NCBI GenBank assembly: GCA_032622095.1
Contig: CP136064.1
Span: 143,793,954-143,857,953, forward strand
Length of the DNA: 64,000 nt
Reading direction: 5' to 3'
Origin: Siphonodentalium dalli
Taxonomy: Eukaryota; Mollusca; Scaphopoda; Gadilida; Siphonodentaliidae
A program made the translations under genes and the position numbers. This document shows positions 55,046 to 64,000 of this stretch, piece by piece. Within the stretch, counting starts at the first letter, position 1. Every line of letters begins with the position of its first letter. The notes below the pieces were generated by a model. That model was not told the DNA's origin and did no database searches. It saw only the letters and a list, made by a program, of their open reading frames with translations.

Positions 55046-57491
55046 TAACTCTCGCGCAATAAATGAAATTGTACAATCTATTACAAACATAGTGATAGGC
55101 GCAGCTCACAAAACATTCGGTACCAGTGTATACTCATCGAACCGACCAAAAGCAACTGGTAAGCATCACAATAAACCATGGTTCACAGTTAACTGTAAAA
55201 CAGCGCGCAAAGAATACCGAAAATCTGAGAGAACTTTTAAATCTAAACGTGACGCTTTCTCGAAATGTTCGATGAAGAGAGCAGCCAACATGTACAAACG
55301 AGAAATGGACTCGGCTATTAAGAAACACAAAGAGGCAATGGATATGGAAATGTCAAATATGAAATCTCACAACCCTCGCGACTTCTGGAAACTTTTAACA
55401 AGTAAAGAACCACAAAAGAATCATGTTATCCAAATGGCACCATTGACTGAATTCTTTCGCGATATAAACGCCGATCATGTGCAGGATAAGCCCCCCCCGA
55501 AATTCCGAAACTTTCGGATCGTATGCCAACTGTTGAAACTTTAGATAAACCCATTAGTAAGACGGAAATAGAACTAGCACTAAAGTCCCTAAAGAATAAT
55601 AAGTCGAGCGGACACGACAACATACTGAACGAGTATCTGAAAACATCATCCCCGCGACTGATGGAGATATATCACAAACTTTTTAATAAGATTTTGGAAT
55701 CGGGTTGTGTGCCAACTGAATGGTTAATTGGAACGATTATACCTATATATAAAAATAAGGGTAACCCAAATGACCCCAAGAACTATAGGCCTATCACACT
55801 TCTGAGTTGTTTTGGTAAATTGTTCACAAAGATTCTGTCTAATAGACTAAATGAGTTTGTCGAAGATAATGATATTCTGCTTCAGAATCAGACGGGCTTC
55901 TGCAGAAAATTTTCGACGTTAGACAACATTTTTATACTTCATATTTTGAGTAAATTGTCAAAAACATTGAAGGCAAGACTCATATGCGCTTTTATCGAGT
56001 TTGATAAAGCGTGGCGCCCCGGGCTATGGTCAAAACTACTGCAATATGGAATAAGTGGGAAAGTATTCAAAATAGTCACGAATATGTACAGAAATATAAT
56101 GATCATGTATTCAGGTTAATGGGAATAAATCTGATTATTTCCCATGCCTTTCAGGAGCCAGACATGGTGAAAACTTGTCCCCTTTATTATTCTCTCTTTT
56201 CCTGAATGATCTTCAAACCTTTATGGATAATCAAAACGGAATAAGTCTTAACAAAATCGGAAGAGAATTGGAAACTGAACTGGGTATATTACTAGATCTA
56301 TTCCTAATTTTATACGCAGACGATACAGTTATTTTAGCAGATGGCCCCAGAAAACTCCAGAAACACCTTGACAAATTTAGCGAATATTGCGAAAAATGGA
56401 AACTGAAAGTTAATGTTGAAAAAACAAAAATTTAAGTCCTTTCAGGACGCAGCGTACAAAAAAATCGTGTTTTCAAATATGATGGTAAAATCATTGAAAG
56501 GGTTCAGAACTTCACTTATTTGGGAATAAACTTCAGACGATCTGGCTCTTTCGCGGCAGCGAAAACAACTCTTGTAGAAAAGGCAACAAAAGCTATGTAC
56601 GCATTAATTGGAAAGTCTAGAAAAAATTGCCTGTCGATCAGAAATATGTTTTATCTCTTTGATTCCTTGGTTTCGCCTATTGCTTTGTATGGATGTGAAA
56701 TTTGGGGATTTGCTAACAACGATATAGTTGAAAACTTACACCGGAAATTCATTAAACACATCTTAAGATTAAAACCATCTACCCCGAATTACATGGTGTA
56801 TGGCGAAAGTGGACGGCTACCGCTTAGTATAATGATTAACACACGAATGATCAAGTTTTGGTGCAAAGTGGTAAACAACGAAGATCGCATATACAGCAAA
56901 GTACTATATATAAGTTAGCTTATAGCTTATCACATGAAAATGATTATTGTTTTCCATGGCTCCGTAGGATTCGCGACATTTTGCTTGATTCTAGTCAATC
57001 CCACTTATTGGCAGCTGATCGAATTCAGAATGTAGACCAGCTAACTGATTATGTAAGATGCTGCCTTATAGAAAAATTTGTTTCGAGTTGGTCGACAGAC
57101 ATTGATAACTCTAGCAGAGGTGTCATTTATAGAATATACAAGCACAATTTCCACTTTGAAGAATATCTAGATTGTAGTAATAGAAACGATCGAGAAACTT
57201 TATGTAAATTCCGAACGTGCAACCACAAACTCCCAGTTGAGGTGGGCAAAACATTGATCTCGAAGATCGTATTTGCACGCTATGCTCTTCGACAAGAGTT
57301 GGCGATGAATTCCACTACTTGTTTAAGTGTGAACACTTTAATTTTCTTAGAAACCGCCTACAGTACTGCCGAAAGAATTCACTGAAAGACCAAATGTTAT
57401 AGTCATGAGCGAATTTCTAAATACAAAAGACAAACATTTATATCGCCGGCTATGTATATTAATACGACACATTATAAAGGAATTTCATTAG
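55046..57491 (+). pseudogene. Reverse transcriptase of the plus-strand LINE, heavily decayed
   Basis: Recognisable in order: KPWFTVNCKTARKEYRK (55175), SSGHDNILNEYLK (55603), ITLLSCFGKLFTKILSNRLN, the palm block FIEFDKAW, GARHGENLSPLLF (56155), YADDTVILADG (56311), YGCEIWGFAN, and a C-terminal C-X2-C...H-X4-C motif near 57270-57330. Lesions: frameshifts at an 8-C run (55488-55495), near 56100, 56910, 57260 and 57400, a TAA at 56433-56435, and loss of about four residues after DKA. The first catalytic Asp reads Glu. The coding similarity ends at TAG 57489-57491. Confidence 0.9.
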
Positions 57492-57703
57492 ATTAGGAAG
57501 GTGTATTACCCATTGGTTCAATGATATCATAAATTTGTATATTACAGCGATGTTACATGTATATCTGATCATATGTCTTTTATATAACACTGTTATGTTC
57601 TAGATAAACCATGTTGACCATATGTATATATATAAATATTGTACACATATAATTATCTCCATACCTTCATTAAGGGAGTGAGAAATAAATGAATTGAATT
57701 GAA
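57492..57703 (+). other. 3' UTR and tail of the plus-strand LINE
   Basis: AT-rich non-coding sequence ending gagaaataaatgaattgaattga. The AATAAA-like signal followed by a short attga repeat matches the 3' terminus of the minus-strand LINE at 43697. After 57703 the sequence changes abruptly to 5' monomer sequence. Confidence 0.7.
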
Positions 57704-58055
57704 CCGCCCCCTATGGGTCCGAGCGAGATGGTGTCTGCACTATCGTGTAGAATGGACCCGAATGTACCAAAGTTCCAATCCCCAAGTCGATAGCTCGAGC
57801 GGACACGGCACTATTAACCCCTGACTTCCGGCCGTTTCCGCCAGGTACGGGAAATCCGATAAGGCGCCGACCGCACCTCCCCTGACTGCCTGACCACGGA
57901 AATGGACATTACATCATGAAGTGAATAACCATATGCATCCATGGGCGATCGGACAAGTCGCTAGCTGCAGCGGAAGTGAATAAATTAACACATATACGCT
58001 GCTGTCGAATTCGCTATGAATAGCTCGAGCGGACACGGCACTGTTAACCCCTAAC
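57704..58055 (+). repeat. Third copy of the LINE 5' monomer, truncated
   Basis: ccgccccctatgggtccgag onwards matches monomers at 28405 and 28758 (ccccaagtcgatagctcgag, atgcatccatgggcgatcgg). Near 58020 the sequence jumps to tagctcgagcggacacggca again, the start of part of another monomer, and ends at about 58055. It directly abuts the 3' tail of the plus-strand LINE. Confidence 0.75.
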
Positions 58056-59807
58056 CCCGAATGTTGGCGTGGAACAAATATTGTTTTCTAAGCACCCCCC
58101 CCCACACACACGAGTTGAACTGAACATAATGCGCCGTAACAACCATCATATATGTAACTGTTGAGTTATTTTTTCTTTAATGCACATGTATTTACTTCCT
58201 CTTTGGTTGTGATAAAGAAATAATTATGAATTGTTTAACCCCGGCCGTCTTTGGGTCGTTTCCCCAAGCTACAATGTGATTAAGTGATAAAGATGGATCT
58301 CAAATTCGTCACAATTCAATACGCAATTTTATTAACCTCGTCCACTAAATTCGATTCGAGCCTCGCTAGCTAAATCTCGACTTTAAATGGAATTTATTGC
58401 ACTCGGTCAATATATTTCGTATAGTTTCGAGTTATTGATATCGGCATGCCAATCGTCAATACAAAATTTAGTTGGCTACTGGAGAGTAAATATGTAGTTC
58501 AGAAATAAATATTCGTTTCTCCGTTCGATACGGTTACTGGAATCTATATATAGCTACCCGTACCGCAACACGTGTTGTAACCACAAACTGTTTTACAGGA
58601 ATAATTCAGCGCATCGACTGGTAATGTGAGCAAATTAAAAAAACATTGATATATGGTATAGACAAATAGTTAATCGCATTCGCTTTATTGGCCGATATAC
58701 GTATCGTTATGGATTATTGGACAATTTAAAATTAAATGGCTGACATGTTGGCAACATTTCAAACAATTGGATTTCACAAATAATTTCATAGACTATTCGA
58801 ATGTTGGAATTTCCAGACTGAGAAAATAGGTTATGATTGCTCGAACATGCAATTCCGTTAGTTAGCTTGCCCAATCAATATTCGACTCGCTCAAAATCAT
58901 TCGTACAAAAAGATATTTGGTGTCATGCTTTACTATGCGAATAATCAGATAATACCAAACATCATAACTATAAATTCGCGAATAACGGAGAAACAAACAG
59001 TAATTATCTAAACTGCATTAGCAACTTTCCGTTAGTATATATCAACATTAAAAATATAAATCAAATTGTTCCCCTACCTTCGGCTTCACCGTCGCAAACA
59101 GAACATGGAGATATGACCATAACTGTTACACCCCCGTGTACGTGGTATAGACAAAAAAGAGGGTATCGACAAAACCGAGAATATGGGAAAGTCATTTTCA
59201 CGTATATGATATGGGGATATGTTTGTTTCTCATCGTAATACAGACATCGAGCATCGTATGTGTATGTCCACACGAAGCAGGAGTATTTATCCACCAGTTG
59301 TGAATCAGTTTTCCCAGATCAGACCATAAATTTTATTTTGGCGAATTTTTTCAATGGTGTTTTTGCTTTTGCTCACTCAAATTTTCGAGAAGAACCATTC
59401 ACTAGTATAGTTCCTAGACTTCCACGCTTCCAAAACAAATGCCGGTATATAGTTGAATCTGTCAATGAAGCATTGGATTTGACAGGATTTAAAAAATCCG
59501 TGTCGTTCTCAATATCCGTGCGATATGAAGGGACCACTGTCGGTCCAGAAAGATGCGAATGGCACAGATGAAGATGCGACCAAACGCCGAGTTTCTGTGC
59601 AGTAAATATGCGTATTATTTAAGGAGTTCTGATGAGTTTTCGAGTGTTTTTATGTGTATATATCTGAGACTTATCAATTGGACTGCGAATGTCATCTGAA
59701 ATATGAACCCATAACATATTCGAAATATTGTGTGCATATATATTATGAATGTGTTTCAATTGAAATTAATTGAACATCCATCTCAGCATTCAGATTTGCG
59801 ATCTCAA
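58056..59807. other. Non-coding DNA
   Basis: No gene recognised. The 103-codon open frame at 59260-59571 has no domain. From about 59730 the frame reading ...SDLRSQE is open up to 59810 and may be the upstream part of the LINE frame that resumes at 61602. Confidence 0.4.
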
Positions 59808-59810
59808 GAA

Positions 59811-61600
59811 CGTGAATGAATGATAACGCGATGCCTTGATCACACGCACGTGAATGCTATCGTTCGCATGCATGCAGCTAATCGGTCATTCGTTTAGTAT
59901 TAACATTCTTGGAGTTTCTATAGACCACACATGCCGGACGACACGCTACGGTGTATCAACGATTTGTTATAATCATGTTTATTTTACAGACTGTATGACT
60001 CGTTCTCACTCGAGTAGACCGTTACGCGACAATGAAACTGAATCATCTTATCGAATATACATATATCGTATTGCTCCAAATTATGCAATTCTGGCTTTTT
60101 TAAGAGTCATCAGATAAAATTGTAACGATTCTATGTTAACACACTAAACATCCGAACATATATGTACACACACAACAACGTTACTGCTATTTATAATAAA
60201 CACTTCACTGTGGAACATGTGTATACTGCCATGATTGTTATGTGCACATGTAAGTTGCACTATAGTTTATAACTTTTCTAATTTAGCCCTAGGACCACAT
60301 ATTTAGTGGGCATAATATTTACAAAAGACTTCATTATGTTATCGTATAGGTTGCATATACTGTAATTGATATGTATGTTTAACCTAAATGAATCTTATCT
60401 TATCAGGGTCTCCGTCCTGAGTTTGGTTTATGGTTCTAACCGAAATTGTTATGGATGTTCAGCGTCAAGTCGCATCTGACTTTCCCTAACGCTTCGTCTA
60501 TGGGCACAATTTCCAATGGCGCATCTGATTCAGACATGGTGTTTCATAATACTAAATTCGAGATGCCACAAAATATCCGCCCAACACATAAGGGACCGGA
60601 TGAATTGACTGATTGAGGGATTAATTATAATTTAATTAAGCATTCCGCGCCCGGTGATTTTATGCGGACTGGCTGTTTTTGCTTTGTTCACAGACAGAGA
60701 TAATTGTTGTGATTATAGCTCCACTCGTGCAAAAATTCACGAGACCCGATGATGAGTATAACGTGTCATGCATCATACATTTATTTGTCTTCATGGAGAG
60801 TATTTGTTTTGTTGGGTGGGGGGTCTTAACCTCTGTCAAACCATTCAACAGAGAATAATGTTTACCATAGCACATGGTGGCAGTCAGGCGAGCAATTTCC
60901 AATGATAATTCTTATACAAAACATCACATGAAAAAATAAAAATATTATACATGCTCTATCCGCGAACATACTAGGCTACATCCGAAGATCACATGTTCTG
61001 TCTTTTAGTAGGGTAATTCATCCACTCGGTTATATGGATGTGACAGTGGTGTGTTGGTGTAACATAACATTTCCCCAGATATATATATATATATAGCTTC
61101 ATCTGGTCTGGTTTGATTTTGTTTAAGCATGGTGTTGTAGGTTGGTAAGCTGACTACATGTGCTGCATAGACACAATACAGAGGCACATCGACATCCAGA
61201 TAAGAAGGCACACACGTGTGCCACACATTGTGGTGATATATGTACGGATGTTTAAGGTTAACATAGAATCGTTAAAATATTATCTGATGACTCTTAAAAA
61301 GCCAGAATTGCATACTTTGGACTCAGTTTGGAGCAATACGATATATGTATATTCGATAAGATGATTCGGTTTCATTGTCGCGTAACGGTATACTCGAGTG
61401 GGAACGAGTCATGCAGTCTGTAAAATAAACATGATTATACCAAATCGTTGATACGCCGTAGCGTGTCGTCCGGCATGTGTGGTCTATATATACAAACTAC
61501 AAGCATGTTAATACTAAACGAATATCCGATTAGCTGCATGCATGCAAACGGCAGCATTCACGTGCGTGTTATCAAGGCATCGCGTTATCATTCATTCACG
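59811..61600. mobile_element. 1.79-kb element with about 350-bp terminal inverted repeats
   Basis: 59811-60165 is mirrored by 61235-61600 at about 90% identity. The outer ends are cgtgaatgaatgataacgcg and cgcgttatcattcattcacg; inner landmarks include agtcatacagtctg-type and gaatcgttacaatttt blocks. Between the arms lies AT-rich sequence including a (TA)n run near 61080-61096. No protein is recognised. Flanks share only gaa (59808-59810 and 61602-61604), a possible 2-3 bp target duplication. It appears to split the reading frame of the LINE to its right. Confidence 0.75.
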
Positions 61601-61601
61601 T

Positions 61602-63617
61602 GAACTACACACCGTGGTTAATACACTGAGTCGCAACAAAGCTGCTGGTTATGATTTCATTTACAATGAAAATATTATATATGGTGGTCAGCGACTAATC
61701 AACTGCCTTTGTCAACTGTTATCTGCCATTCTGCATCATGGTTTTATTCCTGAATCCGCCAAACGAGGTGTTATTATCACACTACATAAAGGAGGCTCAA
61801 AACCAAAACTCTCGTTTGACAGTTACAGGGCTATAACACTGATGCCTACATTCTACAAATTACTGGAAAAGGTTTTACAAAATCGTATTGAGTCACATGC
61901 GCCATATATTGTTGCAGTTAACCCTCTACAACACGGCTTTCAAAAACAGATAAGCTCTATGATGACGTCATATCTAACGCAAGAATGCATCACACATACG
62001 TCTGAAAGAAATCAGAAATTATATTGTTGCTTCTTAGACGTCTGGAAAGCATTTGACACCGTATGGGTTGATGGACTCCTCTATAAATTGTACACCAGAG
62101 GCCTCACTGGGAGATCATTCAACGTAATGTACCAATTGCTTACTGGCGTCTCATGTTCACTAAAATACAATAACGTTTCCTCAAATTGGTTCTCAATTCA
62201 ACAGGGTACAAGGCAGGGAGGTATAATTTCTCCGAAATTTTATATGATCTACATTGACGAATTGATCAATATACTCTCAAACACTATATACGGATTCCAC
62301 ATGGACACTATTAATTGTACCTGTCCAACGCATGCCGACGATATGTTGTTTTGTTCATTAACCAAGAGTGGGCTTAATTCACTTATAGACACATGTTTCA
62401 AATACAGCAACAAATGGCGCTATAAATACAATTCATCAAAGTCTGTTGTAATTGTTTTCAATGAAACAAAAACGCAATCAAATAAGCGTAGTCGTCAATG
62501 GCGCATGGGGACTGATCAGCTGACAGAGGTCGATAGTACGATGCACCTTGGCATACCAATTAACAAATACAAACATAAAAACGAATTTATAGAACATATA
62601 TGTGATAAATTAAGGAGCACATACATCATGCTATCTAACGCAGGGTTACACGCTAATGGCATTACCCCATTAAGCTCATCACTACTGTACAAATCTATTG
62701 TATTACCAAGAGCCTTGTTCGGTACGGAACTCTTGTTAAACTTATTGGATAGCGACATGCTTAAACTTGAGAGAGGTCATCGTTTTTGTATTAAAAATAT
62801 TCAGGACTTCAACTCTCGGACCCGTACCGACATTGCTCTTGGGTTGCTGGGAATACATCCACTAGAATTTTATATCAATCAGCGAAAATTAACTTTGTTT
62901 TCATCATTGTGCAATGTAATACCTGATAAAACCTCAAAAGCTGTATTCATCCACAGGATGTATGAAAGCATCTTGCACACATCTATAACACATAATTACT
63001 TTGGCGATATACACAATTTGTTGGATAGATATAACCTCGTGGAATATTTAGATGAATTTTCACACAAAATGTGTTTTCCTAACAAAACATCATGGAAGAA
63101 TACAACACAAAATAGTGCCAACACATTGTATGCTTCAGAGTGGTCTCAAAGGATTAGCAATGATCAGAGCTTATCTCGCTTTCAAAAACTTCACCCAGAG
63201 TTACGTGTCGGTGACATTTGGAAGATATGTAAATGTGACCCAGAAAACAGTTCCACATACCTCACTGTATCTAAATTAATCAGTCAAACAAAACAACAAG
63301 AACAGATTCCGTGTGTCAATTGTGAGAAATTGACAAACGATGTGGTTCTGCACGCTATAATAGAATGCAATGCTATATCTGCTGTTAGAAATGAGTTTGA
63401 GTTTGACATTATGAATACATTTGGAATTAATTTGTATTTACTATATGATTCACTATCACCTGAAGACAAATTGTGTACACTAGTCGGTCGCTTGCCTGAC
63501 TCTGATGATGTTCATGTAATATTTGACGGGCCTGATTGTAGTAAATTCTTCTTTAAATATGCTATCAAATTATGGCATACATACCACTTGTTTGCTGGCA
63601 TACATGCAATCATGTAA
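61602..63617 (+). pseudogene. LINE reverse transcriptase with HADD in place of YADD
   Basis: Open from about 61602 to the TAA at 63615-63617, about 670 codons. The open frame nominally extends to an ATG at 61542, but those codons are terminal-repeat sequence. Motifs: NKAAGYDFIYNEN, YRAITLMPTFYKLLEKVL, CCFLDVWKAFDTVW (catalytic Asp), QQGTRQGGIISPKFYMIYIDEL and THADDMLF, where the usual Tyr is His, then WRYKYNSSKSVVIVF and a C-terminal CVNC...H...C motif. The ADD catalytic pair is intact. No endonuclease is found upstream. It is a different lineage from the other LINEs in the window. I treat it as a 5'-interrupted element. Confidence 0.85.
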
Positions 63618-64000
63618 ACACATCTTTTTAAGGTATACTTAATATAGCTACAAAGGATTAAGCATCAACATAAAATATATTATATACGACATTTACTGAA
63701 TTACCGTTTCGATTGTAACACAATTTAGCGTTTTGTGTCCATTTTGGGAAGATCTTCCTCTCTGGAGACCACGCCCGTATATGGTCCCCACTGTCTCACA
63801 CATGCTACTAAAATTACATAGGACTTTGAGTCTGGGTAGCTGGAGGTCATGATCGACTACACAAAAGTACTGGAGGGTTGTGTACGTTTGTGTCCAATGT
63901 TCTTCCCCATAAACGGGCCTGGACTCCAGAGAGTAAATACTTCCGTTAACCCTTGTAAATATGTTCATTGATGTTTCTTATATGTATTTGCATTGCTTGT
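63618..64000. other. Non-coding DNA after the RT, possible 3' UTR
   Basis: The first 100 bp are AT-rich and probably the LINE 3' UTR. The remainder holds no supported gene. I see no clear 3' tail, so the boundary is unknown. Confidence 0.4.

Larger units (their letters stand above)
28405..57703 (+). mobile_element. Plus-strand gag-SGNH-EN-RT LINE, nested and partly duplicated
   Basis: The order of plus-strand pieces is monomers, gag with CCHC knuckles, SGNH hydrolase, Asn/His-rich frame, APE endonuclease, RT, and a 3' end with aataaatgaattgaattga. The 5' part exists twice because of the tandem duplication, and the hydrolase is interrupted in both units by a minus-strand LINE. The 3' part (50077-57703) exists once. 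Without the duplication and insertions the element would be about 8 kb. The gag-knuckle-SGNH combination is familiar from lophotrochozoan LINEs. The element is dead: every coding segment carries stops or frameshifts. Confidence 0.8.

Noticed and set aside
59260-59571. 103-codon open frame as a host exon or LINE N-terminus
   Set aside because: No recognisable domain, no splice context I could defend, and no similarity to LINE endonuclease motifs.
1-64000. CRISPR arrays, operons, Shine-Dalgarno sites, rRNA or tRNA genes
   Set aside because: No spaced identical repeats with unique spacers, no clustered same-strand host genes, and no rRNA or tRNA signatures; the sequence is eukaryotic and TE-dominated.

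Overview
The window is eukaryotic, repeat-dominated DNA from an invertebrate. I could not support any single-copy host gene, tRNA, rRNA or prokaryotic feature. Every convincing coding stretch belongs to a non-LTR retrotransposon (LINE). The best clues to lineage are a gag with CCHC knuckles followed by an SGNH hydrolase, a (CAGA)n-tailed cluster resembling bivalve 'pearl' elements, and a repeat at 17180-17420 that resembles one common in molluscs. A mollusc or other lophotrochozoan is therefore most likely, but this is inference.

Layout. 1-17400: AT-rich non-coding DNA with small foldback elements (209-400, 12985-13174), a 280-bp tandem duplication (3168-3735), three head-to-tail repeat elements with tandem cores (5081-7042) and a 123-bp MITE (15551-15673). 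17449-19409: a transposon-like element with TIRs of about 115 bp and a perfect 9-bp target duplication, itself containing a TTAA-flanked MITE. 19765-20336: another TTAA-flanked element, carrying a second 123-bp MITE. 20923-26939: a 6-kb diverged inverted repeat, with a 5'-truncated CR1/L2-type LINE in its right arm.

22859-36030 and 36031-50076 are a near-identical direct tandem duplication (unit 13,172 bp; about fifteen differences seen by eye). The second unit is 874 bp longer overall, almost all of it an 870-bp hAT-like element with 8-bp target duplications (878 bp added). Each unit carries the 5' half of a plus-strand LINE (two 353-bp monomers, gag, CCHC knuckles, SGNH hydrolase). In both units the hydrolase is interrupted by a 5.4-kb minus-strand LINE with three blocks: an L1-type ORF1, an APE endonuclease and a reverse transcriptase. 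The plus-strand LINE continues only after the second unit: hydrolase C-terminus, a long Asn/His/Cys-rich reading frame, endonuclease, decayed RT, and a 3' end at about 57703. It is split again by a 1.57-kb element with 7-bp target duplications.

57704-58055 holds another piece of the same 5' monomer. 59811-61600 is a further inverted-repeat element that appears to have landed in a LINE reading frame whose RT (61602-63617) has HADD in place of YADD.

Insertion order inferred from nesting: plus-strand LINE, then minus-strand LINE, then tandem duplication, then hAT-like insertion in one unit. The near identity of the units means either a very recent duplication or an assembly artefact in which two haplotypes were laid end to end; sequence alone cannot decide.
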